NCBI GenBank assembly: GCA_041595355.1
Contig: JBFHKO010000016.1
Coordinates: 1 to 22,387, forward strand
Length of the DNA: 22,387 nt
Direction of reading: 5' to 3'
Origin: JBFHKO01 sp041595355
GTDB taxonomy: Bacteria > Pseudomonadota > Gammaproteobacteria > Enterobacterales > Aeromonadaceae
This document shows, piece by piece, positions 14,014-22,020 of the stretch. The notes under the pieces are model-generated. The model saw nothing but the letters and a program-made list of their open reading frames with translations, had not been told where the DNA came from and did not search any database. Position numbers and translations under genes: made by a program. Each line of letters opens with the position of its first letter. Position 1 is the stretch's first letter.

Positions 14014-14895
14014 TCAGCTCACCGCTTCTTCGGCAGCGGTCTTGCCGATGATGGACTCGTCTTCGGCATCCATGATGCCAAACTCCATCAGCAGCTCTTC
14101 CAGCTCGTCCATGGTGACCGGGGTCGGAACCACCAGCAGCTTGTTGTCGACCACCTTGCGGGCCAGGGCGCGGTACTCGTCAGCCTGGTTACAGGTCGGG
14201 TCGTACTCGATAACGGTCATACGGCGGATTTCGGCACGCTGTACGATGTTGTCACGCGGTACGAAGTGGATCATCTGGGTGCCCAGCTTCTCGGCCAGAG
14301 CGATGATCAGCTCGTCTTCACGGTCGGTCTTACGGGAGTTACAGATCAGGCCACCCAGACGGACGGAACCGGACTTGGCGTACTTCACGATGCCCTTGGA
14401 GATGTTGTTGGCCGCGTACATGGCCATCATCTCGCCGGAGCAAACGATGTAGATTTCCTGAGCCTTGTTTTCACGGATGGGCATGGCGAAACCACCACAG
14501 ACCACGTCACCCAGTACGTCGTAGAATACGAAGTCGAGTTCGTCATCGTAGGCGCCTTCTTCTTCCAGGAAGTTGATGGCGGTGATAACACCACGACCGG
14601 CACAACCCACTCCTGGCTCGGGACCACCTGACTCGGCGCAACGAACACCGCCGTACCCGATCTGAAGCACATCTTCCAGTTCCAGATCTTCAACGGAGCC
14701 GACTTCGGCAGCCATTTCCATGATGGTGTTCTGAGCCTTTGCGTGCAGGATCAGACGAGTGGAGTCAGCCTTAGGGTCACAACCGATGATCATGACCTTC
14801 TTGCCCATTTCAGCCAGCGCTGAAACCAGGTTCTGGGTGGTGGTAGACTTACCGATACCGCCCTTACCGTAGATTGCACATTGACGAATTGCCAT
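14014..14895 (-). CDS. nifH: Nitrogenase Fe protein NifH
   Basis: NifH is the ATP-dependent reductase that feeds electrons to NifDK and also takes part in cofactor maturation. The 293-residue protein has the P-loop GKGGIGKST (residues 10-18) and the 4Fe-4S ligands Cys98 (GVGCAGRG) and Cys133 (VVCGGFAMP). Arg101, the target of DraT ADP-ribosylation in some diazotrophs, is present. AAGGAG precedes the ATG at 14895 by eight bases. It is the first gene of nifHDKTY. It and nifDK look somewhat less GC-rich than the flanking genes, as highly expressed genes often do. Confidence 0.99.
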   Translation of the reverse strand: MAIRQCAIYGKGGIGKSTTTQNLVSALAEMGKKVMIIGCDPKADSTRLILHAKAQNTIMEMAAEVGSVEDLELEDVLQIGYGGVRCAESGGPEPGVGCAGRGVITAINFLEEEGAYDDELDFVFYDVLGDVVCGGFAMPIRENKAQEIYIVCSGEMMAMYAANNISKGIVKYAKSGSVRLGGLICNSRKTDREDELIIALAEKLGTQMIHFVPRDNIVQRAEIRRMTVIEYDPTCNQADEYRALARKVVDNKLLVVPTPVTMDELEELLMEFGIMDAEDESIIGKTAAEEAVS

Positions 14896-14936
14896 GTTGT
14901 TATCTCCTTAAGAATGACAGTTGACGAGTTATGTAA

Positions 14937-14952
14937 TGCATGGCTTGTACCA
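14937..14952 (-). promoter_or_regulatory. Sigma-54 promoter of nifHDKTY
   Basis: On the minus strand TGGTACAAGCCATGCA has -24 GG and -12 GC ten bases apart and fits the sigma-54 consensus well. Transcription would start near 14927, about 31 bp before nifH. Confidence 0.85.
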
Positions 14953-14968
14953 ATGGGCCAATAACAAC

Positions 14969-14981
14969 TAAGTAATTGAAA
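14969..14981 (-). promoter_or_regulatory. Candidate IHF site upstream of nifH
   Basis: On the minus strand TTTCAATTACTTA matches 12 of 13 positions of the IHF consensus WATCAANNNNTTR. It lies in an AT-rich stretch between the NifA site and the promoter, where IHF bends DNA at nif promoters. Confidence 0.5.
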
Positions 14982-15046
14982 TTATTAACACTTCATGAGT
15001 TTCGTGATTCCGGTCGCAAAAAATAACAGTACAAAGGCAGACGTTT

Positions 15047-15062
15047 TGTGCGGAAAAGAACA
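15047..15062. promoter_or_regulatory. NifA upstream activator site for nifH
   Basis: TGT-N10-ACA (TGTGCGGAAAAGAACA), flanked by T and A to give TTGT and ACAA arms, lies about 128 bp before the predicted nifH transcript start, a typical NifA enhancer position. Confidence 0.75.
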
Positions 15063-15381
15063 AGTGGCCTGTCGGCTTTTGTCGGCTGGCACGGCCGGCT
15101 GGCATGCCGGGCCAATCCAATCAGCTCCTTTTGAGCTACGATCCGGCGTAACCTCGCCGCCGCGGCGCAAAACGGCCGCCGAAGCCCGCCCCCTAAAGAC
15201 TCAGATGGTTAGCGTGTGAAACCGGACTGGCACGATAGCGTGCGGCGGCGGTGAACATCGGCTCACGCAAGCGCGCCCTGCCCGCCGATAGCGCCATGCC
15301 GCACCGCTTCTTCATCTACGCTTCTAGAGTGTGTCGCCACCCGCTCACGGGATGACGCGCCCCTGCTCACGGAATAACGCC
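15063..15381. other. Gene-free region between nifH control region and nhaA
   Basis: No gene is supported here. It holds short repeats (GTCGGCT twice near 15074-15090), a hairpin-like CCGGC/GCCGG near 15100, and an imperfect 22-bp tandem repeat just before nhaA. No clear nhaA promoter was recognised. Confidence 0.4.
15341..15380 (+). repeat. Imperfect tandem repeat before nhaA
   Basis: Segments 15341-15358 and 15363-15380 agree at 15 of 18 positions around the core GCTCACGG, with a 22-bp offset. The second copy ends one base before the chosen nhaA start codon. Confidence 0.5.
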
Positions 15382-16740
15382 ATGCCTGACGATCAGCCGA
15401 CGAGAGTGGCCCCGCCGCAACTGCCTGCGGCGCTCATGGATTTGCTGAGCAAGCCGGTCGCGCGCTTCCTGCGTATCGAGGCCGCGGCCGGTTCGGTGCT
15501 GCTGCTGTTTACCCTTGCCGCCCTGCTGCTCTCCAACTCGCCATGGAGCCAGCATTTTCTGGAGGCCTGGGAAATACCGGTGGGGATCCGGATCGGCGCG
15601 CTGGAGTTCAGCCGCTCGCTGAAGGAGTGGATCAACGACGCCTTGATGACGCTGTTCTTCTTCCTGGTCGCCCTGGAACTGAAGCGGGAGCTGGTGCTGG
15701 GCGAACTGCGCAACCCGCGCATGGCCACGCTCTCCATCATGGCGGCCCTGGGCGGCATGCTGGTGCCAGCCCTGCTCTACTGGCTTTTACAATCGGGTCA
15801 GCCCGGCCAGACGGGGTGGGGCACGGTGATGTCGACCGATACCGCCTTCGTCATCGGCTGCCTGGCGTTGCTGGGGACGCGCATCCCCCAGAGCCTGCGC
15901 ATCTTCATGCTGTCATTGGCCATCGTCGACGATATCGGGGCCATTCTGGTGGTCGCCGTCGGCTATAGCAGTCACATCAGTTGGGCGGCCCTGGGGCTGG
16001 CCGCCATCGGCCTCGTCATCATTCGCACCCTGGCGCTGCTGGGCGTACGCAGCATGGCAACCTTTTTTGTGGGCGGTGGGCTAGTCTGGATGGCGGTGGA
16101 TGCATCCGGGATCCATGCCACCGTCACCGGCGTCATTCTCGGCCTGATGACCCCGACCGGCCGCTGGGTCAGTGGCAAACGTCTGCATGCCATCCTGGAT
16201 CGCCTGGTGGCCTATCCACCCGGTGACCACTGGCGCGGTGATTCGGAGGATCGCCGGGCTCTGCGCATGGCGGAGGCCGCGGCGCGTGAGTCGCTGTCGC
16301 CGGTTGAGCGCCTGGAGCTGCTACTGCACCCCTGGGTCGGCTTCGTGATCATGCCGCTGTTTGCCTTTGCCAACGCCGGCGTGTCGATCACCCTCGCCGA
16401 TATTGGCAACGCCACCACCCTGGCCGTTTTTGTCGGCTTCGTGCTCGGCAAACCCCTTGGTGTGTTGCTCTTCAGCTGGTTGGCCGTGCGCGCGGGCATC
16501 GCGACCAGGCCCCGGGAGCTCAGCTGGATGTTGCTGACCGCCGGTGGTGTGCTCGCCGGCATCGGCTTCACGATGGCCCTGTTCATCGCCAACCTCGCGT
16601 TCAGCCCCGAGCTGGCCAATTCCGCCAAATTGGGCATCCTGTCGGCATCGATTTTTTCCGCGCTGGCGGGTCTGCTGCTGTTGCACAAGGGATCGGCGCC
16701 GGGGCGCAACGCAAACACCGCCGGGGCCACGGACCCATAG
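15382..16740 (+). CDS. nhaA: Na+/H+ antiporter NhaA
   Basis: NhaA is an inner-membrane antiporter that expels Na+ in exchange for H+ and controls cytoplasmic pH and sodium. The 452-residue protein shows the family motifs LFFFLVALELKREL, STDTAFVIG (Asp153, compare E. coli Asp133) and LSLAIVDDIGAI, with the ion-binding pair Asp183-Asp184. About a dozen hydrophobic segments are visible. It is longer than E. coli NhaA (388) because of extra N-terminal, loop and C-terminal residues. The ATG at 15382 has only a weak ribosome site (CGGA); an in-frame ATG at 15352 is possible. It is the first of the plus-strand genes after the nif cluster. Confidence 0.93.
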   Translation: MPDDQPTRVAPPQLPAALMDLLSKPVARFLRIEAAAGSVLLLFTLAALLLSNSPWSQHFLEAWEIPVGIRIGALEFSRSLKEWINDALMTLFFFLVALELKRELVLGELRNPRMATLSIMAALGGMLVPALLYWLLQSGQPGQTGWGTVMSTDTAFVIGCLALLGTRIPQSLRIFMLSLAIVDDIGAILVVAVGYSSHISWAALGLAAIGLVIIRTLALLGVRSMATFFVGGGLVWMAVDASGIHATVTGVILGLMTPTGRWVSGKRLHAILDRLVAYPPGDHWRGDSEDRRALRMAEAAARESLSPVERLELLLHPWVGFVIMPLFAFANAGVSITLADIGNATTLAVFVGFVLGKPLGVLLFSWLAVRAGIATRPRELSWMLLTAGGVLAGIGFTMALFIANLAFSPELANSAKLGILSASIFSALAGLLLLHKGSAPGRNANTAGATDP

Positions 16741-16809
16741 TGTCCGCTGGTTGCCCTCGCTATGGGGTACCGCCGGTCATGGCCGGCAACGGATCGTGGG
16801 AGGATCCTC

Positions 16810-17343
16810 ATGCGTCACATTCTGCTTCCGCTGCTGTGCTGCTGTTTGAGCGCTTGCCTGGGCATGCCCGAGGGGGTGCGACCGGTCACCGGATTCGAAC
16901 TGCAACCCTATCTGGGCACCTGGTACGAGATAGCCCGCCTCGATCACCGCTTCGAGCGCGGACTGGAAAACGTCTCCGCCCACTATTCGCTGCGGGACGA
17001 TGGCGGCGTGCGGGTCATCAACCGCGGCTATTCCCGCACCGAGCAGCGCTGGCAGCAGGCGGAAGGCAAGGCCTACTTCGTCGGCGCCCCCGATGAAGGA
17101 CACCTGAAAGTCTCCTTTTTCGGCCCCTTCTATGGCTCCTACGTGGTGTTCGAGCTGGACAGGGAGCACTACCAGTATGCGTTCGTGTCGGGCTACGACC
17201 ACCATTACCTGTGGCTGCTGGCCAGAACGCCTACCGTGGAGCCGGCGCTGCTGGCCCGCTTCGTGGCCCGCGCCACATCGCTCGGCTTCGATACCCGGCA
17301 GCTGATCCTGGTCGCCCATCGCCCGCCAGAGCCCGCCCCCTGA
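16810..17343 (+). CDS. blc: Outer-membrane lipocalin, Blc type
   Basis: The 177-residue protein begins with a lipoprotein signal peptide ending in the lipobox LSAC (lipidated Cys16). The lipocalin signature GTWYEIARLDHRFERGL follows, near residues 36-52. Later features are AYFVGAPDEGHLKVSFFGPFYG and YLWLLARTP. Blc lipocalins are outer-membrane lipoproteins thought to bind lysophospholipids under envelope stress. GGAGG stands before the ATG at 16810. An 8-bp inverted repeat (CCTGCCGG/CCGGCAGG, 17347-17371) follows the stop and could be a weak terminator, though no T tract follows. Confidence 0.93.
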   Translation: MRHILLPLLCCCLSACLGMPEGVRPVTGFELQPYLGTWYEIARLDHRFERGLENVSAHYSLRDDGGVRVINRGYSRTEQRWQQAEGKAYFVGAPDEGHLKVSFFGPFYGSYVVFELDREHYQYAFVSGYDHHYLWLLARTPTVEPALLARFVARATSLGFDTRQLILVAHRPPEPAP

Positions 17344-17346
17344 CGC

Positions 17347-17371
17347 CCTGCCGGCCTCGCCCACCGGCAGG
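17347..17371 (+). terminator. Possible terminator hairpin after the lipocalin gene
   Basis: CCTGCCGG (17347-17354) and CCGGCAGG (17364-17371) form a perfect 8-bp stem with a nine-base loop, four bases after the stop codon region. No T tract follows. Confidence 0.35.
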
Positions 17372-17476
17372 CATGGCCAGGCCGACTGGACTAGGATGAA
17401 TGGTGGGTGGCGTCCCGCGTGCACCCCCGGCTCGAATCCCGAGCCGTCCTCTCACCTGATACCCAAGGAGCCCGGC

Positions 17477-17836
17477 ATGGCCAATCCCTTCGTGCATGTG
17501 GAGCTGAACACCACGGATCTCGACCAGGCCAAACAATTCTACCAACAGCTGTTCGACTGGCGGCTGCAGGAGATGCCGATGGCGCAAGGCGCCTATTTCC
17601 TGATTGAGGTCGGCGAAGGCACCGGTGGCGGCATGATGACCCACCCCATGCCCGGTGCGCCCTCCACCTGGCTGCCCTATGTGCAGGTCGACGACATCGA
17701 GGCGGCGACCCAAAAGGCCCTGTCCCTCGGTGCCACCCAGGTGAAGGAGGTCACGCCGGTCTCCGACATGGGCTGGTTCAGCATCATCAGCGACCCCACC
17801 GGCGCCGTGCTCGGGCTCTGGCAGTCGAAGGGCTGA
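17477..17836 (+). CDS. VOC (glyoxalase/dioxygenase superfamily) protein
   Basis: The 119-residue protein is a single compact VOC unit: FVHVELNTTDLDQAKQFYQQLFDW at the N-terminus, WLPYVQVDDIEAATQKALSLGA in the middle and SDMGWFSIISDPTGAVLGLW at the end. Members bind a metal and act as glyoxalases, dioxygenases or antibiotic-binding proteins; the specific substrate cannot be read from the sequence. The ATG at 17477 is chosen because AAGGAG precedes it by about seven bases. Confidence 0.9.
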   Translation: MANPFVHVELNTTDLDQAKQFYQQLFDWRLQEMPMAQGAYFLIEVGEGTGGGMMTHPMPGAPSTWLPYVQVDDIEAATQKALSLGATQVKEVTPVSDMGWFSIISDPTGAVLGLWQSKG

Positions 17837-17865
17837 CACGGGCCCCCGATAACCGACATGGGCTG
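17763..17865 (+). repeat. 13-bp direct repeat across the VOC gene end
   Basis: CCGACATGGGCTG occurs at 17763-17775 inside the VOC gene and again at 17853-17865 after its stop codon, exactly 90 bp apart. The bases after each copy are also partly alike, suggesting remnants of a small duplication. Confidence 0.5.
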
Positions 17866-17896
17866 TTTTGAGATCAGCCAATCAAGGAGGCCTTGC

Positions 17897-18565
17897 ATGA
17901 GCCAATGGCGCCGCTATCGGATGCTGGCGGGCCTCATCGGCCTGGCCATGCTGACCGCCGGCCAGGCGGTCGCCATCGAGCCGTTTCGGCAACAATACCG
18001 GGTTTACTGGTACGGCATCGCCGTCGGCGAGGCCTCCATCAGCCTGACCGCCCTGACGGGCGCGCGCTACCGGTTTCAGATGCGGGTCCGCGAGCATGTG
18101 CCCTTCTATAAGTTGGATCTGGACTCCAGCAGCCTCTTCCATATCCGCCAGGGACAGATGATCCCCGAGCAGGCCAGGATAACCGGGCGCTCGGAAGGGG
18201 ATGAGCATGATGTGCGCTTTCATTACCGGGACGGGCGACTGGCGCGGGTCGACGGACTCGACAAGGCTGTTCCCCTCACGCCGCCGCTCATCGATTACAT
18301 CACCTTTGTGGCCCGGCTGGCGTTCGACTTCGCCAGCGATCAGGGCATCCGGGACTACAGGGTGCTGACCGAACGCGGCAAGATAAACCAGCACCGCTTC
18401 GCCATCCGCGACCACGGCATGCACGACGGCCGCCTGATCCATTTTGTCACCGAGCTCGACAACCGCCACCGAACCGAAATGGAGGTGGTGGCCAACAGCG
18501 GCCTGATCCGTCACTTCACCAAATACCGCAACAACCGCAAGCGACTGGAGTTTGTCCCCCAGTAA
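17897..18565 (+). CDS. DUF3108 domain protein, exported
   Basis: The 222-residue protein has a Sec-type signal peptide (Arg-rich start, hydrophobic core, likely cleavage after AVA at residue 26), so it is probably periplasmic. The mature part, from QQYRVYWYGIAVGEASISL to VANSGLIRHFTKYRNNRKRLEF, fits the DUF3108 family, whose function I cannot state. The ATG at 17897 has AAGGAGG seven bases before it; the frame is open upstream to 17858 without a ribosome site. Confidence 0.85.
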   Translation: MSQWRRYRMLAGLIGLAMLTAGQAVAIEPFRQQYRVYWYGIAVGEASISLTALTGARYRFQMRVREHVPFYKLDLDSSSLFHIRQGQMIPEQARITGRSEGDEHDVRFHYRDGRLARVDGLDKAVPLTPPLIDYITFVARLAFDFASDQGIRDYRVLTERGKINQHRFAIRDHGMHDGRLIHFVTELDNRHRTEMEVVANSGLIRHFTKYRNNRKRLEFVPQ

Positions 18566-18779
18566 CGGCCTCCTCGCCCATCGACCGGCAGCCCGAGGGG
18601 CGCGTTTTCGCCGTGTCAGGGGGCCGAAATCCCGCTTGGGGTGTCACCGCCGAAGCGCAGGCGTTATCATGCCCGCCTCCTGACCATGCCCATGATGAGG
18701 GTATGGGCAGCCAGATCCGTCGCCGGCGTGCGCACTTGCCGCCCGGTCCCCCATCCAGTCAACTCAGAAAAGGTGCAGC
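18566..18779. other. Intergenic gap before yjdM
   Basis: No gene is supported. The gap holds an inverted repeat, TGCCCAT (18687-18693) and ATGGGCA (18703-18709), without a T tract. Nothing else was recognised. Confidence 0.4.
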
Positions 18780-19118
18780 ATGAGCAGTATCCCTCCCTGT
18801 CCCCAATGCCATTCGGAATACACTTATCAGGACGGCGCCATGTATGTGTGCCCGGAATGTGCTCACGAATGGTCCCAACAAGCCGAAGAGAGCACCGAAA
18901 CCCAGAAGGTCTGGCGGGATGCGCATGGCAATGAACTGCAGGATGGCGATACCGTCACCGTGATCAAGGATCTCAAGGTGCGGGGCTCTTCCCTGGTGGT
19001 CAAGATAGGCACCAAGGTGAAGAACATCCGCCTGGTGGAGGGGGATCACGACATCGACTGCAAGATCGATGGCATCGGCGCCATGCAGCTGAAAACAGAA
19101 TTCGTCAAGAAGGCCTGA
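18780..19118 (+). CDS. yjdM: Zinc-ribbon protein YjdM/PhnA
   Basis: The 112-residue protein starts with a zinc ribbon (Cys7, Cys10, Cys24, Cys27: CPQC and CPEC). The strongly conserved YjdM domain follows: VWRDAHGNELQDGDTVTVIKDLKVRGSS and VVKIGTKVKNIRLVEGDHDIDCKI. The E. coli homologue was named PhnA for its place near the phosphonate operon, but it is not needed for phosphonate use and its role is unclear. AAAGG precedes the ATG. A frame from 18641 on the same strand overlaps this gene and is spurious. Confidence 0.93.
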   Translation: MSSIPPCPQCHSEYTYQDGAMYVCPECAHEWSQQAEESTETQKVWRDAHGNELQDGDTVTVIKDLKVRGSSLVVKIGTKVKNIRLVEGDHDIDCKIDGIGAMQLKTEFVKKA

Positions 19119-19176
19119 GAGTCTGCCGGCCATCTGAGCAGAGGACCCGCGTCGGGCACAGAAGGAGGCCACCACC

Positions 19177-19566
19177 ATGCTCACCACCTATTGCATTGCC
19201 TGGTTCGGCATGCTGCTGCTCGCCATTGCCAATGGCGGCCTGCGCGATCTTGCCTACCAATCCCGGCTGGGCGAGCGCGCCGCCCACCAGCTGTCCACCC
19301 TCATACTGCTGCTGCTCTTTACCGGCTACCTCTGGCTGCTGACCCGCCATTGGCCCATCGAGTCGGCCAAGCAGGCGTGGCTCATCGGCGGCATCTGGTG
19401 TCTCCTGACCGCGCTGTTCGAAGTCGGGCTGGCTCGTCTTGGCGGTCACTCCTGGCAGCGGATCCGCCACGCCTACAATCTGCTGGCCGGAGAGCTGTGG
19501 GGGCTGATCCCGCTTTGGCTGCTGATAGCGCCCTACCTCTTCTTCAGGTACCAGCAGGGACGCTGA
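19177..19566 (+). CDS. Small integral membrane protein, unknown function
   Basis: The 129-residue protein has about four hydrophobic segments: residues 3-20, 38-56, 66-84 and 106-124. Short charged loops separate them. No catalytic motif is recognised and I cannot assign a family. A good ribosome site (GAAGGAGG) precedes the ATG, which supports it as a real gene. It lies 58 bp after yjdM. Confidence 0.75.
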   Translation: MLTTYCIAWFGMLLLAIANGGLRDLAYQSRLGERAAHQLSTLILLLLFTGYLWLLTRHWPIESAKQAWLIGGIWCLLTALFEVGLARLGGHSWQRIRHAYNLLAGELWGLIPLWLLIAPYLFFRYQQGR

Positions 19567-19671
19567 TGCGCGCTGTCCCCGCCTCGCCGCCGAGCGCGGG
19601 GCACCATGGGCGCCCGGAGCACCCCCATCAAAACCCGAACATCACGCCCCTGAACTGATGGAGCCCGCCTC

Positions 19672-20514
19672 ATGTCCCCTGCCCGCGTTCTGCTGCTGAC
19701 GTCACTGACCATGCTGGCCTTTGCCGGCAACGCCCTGCTCTGCCGCCTGGCCCTCGAGCAGGCCGGTCTGGATGCTGCCAGCTTCACCAGCCTCCGCCTG
19801 CTTTCCGGCGCCAGCATGCTCTGGCTGCTGGTGCGGCTGCGCCAGGGCACAGCGGCCGGCGCGGGCAACTGGCTGTCGGCCGCCGCGCTGTTTGCCTATG
19901 CCGCCGGCTTCTCCTTTGCCTATGTGAGGCTGCCGACAGGGAGCGGGGCACTGCTGCTGTTCGGGGCTGTCCAGGCCACCATGATTGGACATGGCCTCTG
20001 GCAAGGAGAACGGCTACGCCGCGGGCAGGGGGTCGGCCTGCTGCTGGCCTGCACCGGCCTCATCGGGCTGTTGCTGCCAGGCGTGTCGGCGCCACCGCCG
20101 GGTGCTGCCCTGCTGATGCTGGGGGCGGGCATGGCCTGGGGCCTCTACTCCCTGCGGGGCAAGGGAGCCGGCGATCCCCTCCGGGTCACGGCCGGCAACT
20201 TCCTGCGCACCCTGCCCATGGCATGGCTGTTGAGTCTGGCCATGCTCCCGCATCAGGCCCTCAACGGTATCGGCATCGCTTATGCGGTGGCCTCGGGAGC
20301 CCTGGCTTCCGGGGTCGGCTATGCCATCTGGTACCGGGTCCTGCCGGCGATGACCGACAGCCTCGCCGCCACGGTGAAACTGAGCGTCCCCGTCATCGCC
20401 GCGCTGGGCGGCACCCTGTTTCTCGATGAGCCGCTCAGCCTGCGGCTGCTGCTGGCCTCCCTGGCGGTGCTGGGCGGCATAGCGCTGGTGATCCTGAAAA
20501 AACGGCCTGCCTGA
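19672..20514 (+). CDS. DMT superfamily (EamA) transporter
   Basis: The 280-residue protein has about ten hydrophobic segments arranged as two EamA-type repeats of five. It ends with the common SVPVIAALGGTLFLDEPLSLRLLLASLAVLGGIAL signature seen in the second repeat. These inner-membrane carriers export metabolites or amino acids, but the substrate cannot be predicted. The ribosome site before the ATG at 19672 is weak. Confidence 0.9.
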   Translation: MSPARVLLLTSLTMLAFAGNALLCRLALEQAGLDAASFTSLRLLSGASMLWLLVRLRQGTAAGAGNWLSAAALFAYAAGFSFAYVRLPTGSGALLLFGAVQATMIGHGLWQGERLRRGQGVGLLLACTGLIGLLLPGVSAPPPGAALLMLGAGMAWGLYSLRGKGAGDPLRVTAGNFLRTLPMAWLLSLAMLPHQALNGIGIAYAVASGALASGVGYAIWYRVLPAMTDSLAATVKLSVPVIAALGGTLFLDEPLSLRLLLASLAVLGGIALVILKKRPA

Positions 20515-20678
20515 CCGAGGGCCATGGCATGCGCTCTCCTCAAGACGCCGCCGCGGCCAGGCTGTTGACGGCCGGGGACTTGTCCGGCCTGAACGGGCCC
20601 TGTAGGCTACGCATGCCAACCGGGAACAGCGCCGCTCGGCATGCTCCCCATTCATTTCACCCCGCCTGGAAGCCCCCC

Positions 20679-21470
20679 ATGGAACTGCGCCTCTTCATCG
20701 TCGACGCCTTCAGCGACCGGCTGTTTGGCGGCAATCCCGCCGCGGTCTGTCCTCTCGAGCACTGGCTGCCCGATGAGCGGCTGCAACAGATCGCCGCCGA
20801 AAACAACCTGTCGGAGACCGCCTTCTTCGTCGGCAGCGCGGGGCACTACGCGCTGCGCTGGTTCACCCCCACCACAGAGGTGGATCTCTGTGGTCATGCC
20901 ACCCTGGCCAGCGCCTTCATCATCCTGAACACACTGGCCCCCTCGCTCGATGAGGTCAGCTTCCAGACCCGCAGCGGCGCGCTGGGAGTTCGCCGCGATG
21001 GCCATGATCTGGTGATGAATTTTCCCGCCCAGCCCCCCAGGCCGGTGGCGGCCCCCGCCGCGCTGCTGGCCGCCATGGGCGGCACCCCCACCGAGGTGCT
21101 GGCCGCGCAAGATTTCATGCTGGTGTATGCCAGCGCACAGGAGATTGAGGCCCTGCGCCCGGATTTCAGACTGCTGCTGCAGTTGCCGCTGCGGGGCGTC
21201 ATCGCCACGGCCCCCGGCGAAGAGGTCGACTTCGTCTCCCGTTTTTTCGCCCCCAAATGTGGCATCGACGAGGATCCGGTGACCGGCTCGGCTCACTGCG
21301 CGCTCACGCCCTACTGGGCCGAACGCCTGGGCAAACGCCGGTTGCTGGCCCGGCAGCTCTCGCGGCGGGGCGGCCTCCTCGGCTGTACCGTCAGGGACTC
21401 CCGTGTTGACATTGCCGGACGCTGTGTCAAATATCTGGATGGCTGGATCAGCGTACCGGAGCCGGCGTAA
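20679..21470 (+). CDS. PhzF-family isomerase-like protein
   Basis: The 263-residue protein has the PhzF fold motifs: FGGNPAAVCPLEHWLPDERLQQIAAENNLSETAFF with the catalytic-type glutamate at 46, then RWFTPTTEVDLCGHATLA and DEDPVTGSAHC. PhzF of phenazine synthesis is an isomerase; most chromosomal relatives, including this one with no phenazine genes around, have unknown substrates. The ATG at 20679 fits the family N-terminus, though it lacks a strong ribosome site; the frame is open upstream to 20529. Confidence 0.92.
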   Translation: MELRLFIVDAFSDRLFGGNPAAVCPLEHWLPDERLQQIAAENNLSETAFFVGSAGHYALRWFTPTTEVDLCGHATLASAFIILNTLAPSLDEVSFQTRSGALGVRRDGHDLVMNFPAQPPRPVAAPAALLAAMGGTPTEVLAAQDFMLVYASAQEIEALRPDFRLLLQLPLRGVIATAPGEEVDFVSRFFAPKCGIDEDPVTGSAHCALTPYWAERLGKRRLLARQLSRRGGLLGCTVRDSRVDIAGRCVKYLDGWISVPEPA

Positions 21471-21549
21471 TAGTCCCACCGCCGGTCGATGGCCAGCCGG
21501 CCCACCGAACGAGGCCCCTTACCATGACTGCACGCATCGGGAGAAACAC

Positions 21550-21972
21550 ATGAGTAACGATCTGGATCAGGTTCTGGGCAGCTGCCTGTGTGGCAAGGTC
21601 CGCTTCCGGCTCAGCGGCAGCGCCGAGGCCTTTCATCTGTGTCACTGCCGCCGCTGCAGAAAAGCCTCGGGCTCGGCCCATGTGGCCAACACCTTCACCG
21701 GCCCGGACAATATCAGCTGGCTCGCCGGCGAGGAGTGCATCAGGCGCTTCGAACTGCCGGAGGCCAAACGTTTCGCGAAACAATTCTGCTCGAACTGCGG
21801 ATCGCCCCTCCCCTACCTCAACCGCACCGCGACCCAGCTGGTCATTCCCGCGGGCAGCCTGGATACCCCAGTCACTGTTGCCCCCGACGACAACATCTTC
21901 TGGGCCTCGAGAGCCGAATGGTACGAGGATGGCCGAGACGCCACCCGATTTGACGAATATCCTCATTCATGA
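21550..21972 (+). CDS. GFA-family (CENP-V/GFA domain) zinc protein
   Basis: The 140-residue protein has the GFA cysteine pattern: Cys12 and Cys14 (GSCLCGKVRF), Cys31, Cys33 and Cys36 (CHCRRCRKASG), Cys80 and Cys83 (CSNCGSP). It binds zinc. The family was named for a glutathione-dependent formaldehyde-activating enzyme, but most members have no proven activity. GGGAGA precedes the ATG at 21550; the frame is open upstream over the end of the PhzF gene without a start signal. Confidence 0.9.
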   Translation: MSNDLDQVLGSCLCGKVRFRLSGSAEAFHLCHCRRCRKASGSAHVANTFTGPDNISWLAGEECIRRFELPEAKRFAKQFCSNCGSPLPYLNRTATQLVIPAGSLDTPVTVAPDDNIFWASRAEWYEDGRDATRFDEYPHS

Positions 21973-22020
21973 GGCGTGGGCGGATGCTTTTCCCCGGGCC
22001 TTGAGCGCCTGGTCAGGCCA

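Noticed and set aside
14985..15170. Short minus-strand frame upstream of nifH
   Set aside because: It overlaps the NifA site region, has no family resemblance and no ribosome site.
15228..15243. TGGCACG followed by GC, sigma-54-like, upstream of nhaA
   Set aside because: The -24 part is perfect but the GC pair is one base too far downstream, a spacing sigma-54 does not tolerate.
18641..18934. Frame overlapping the start of yjdM
   Set aside because: Different frame from a clear conserved gene, with no ribosome site or domain.
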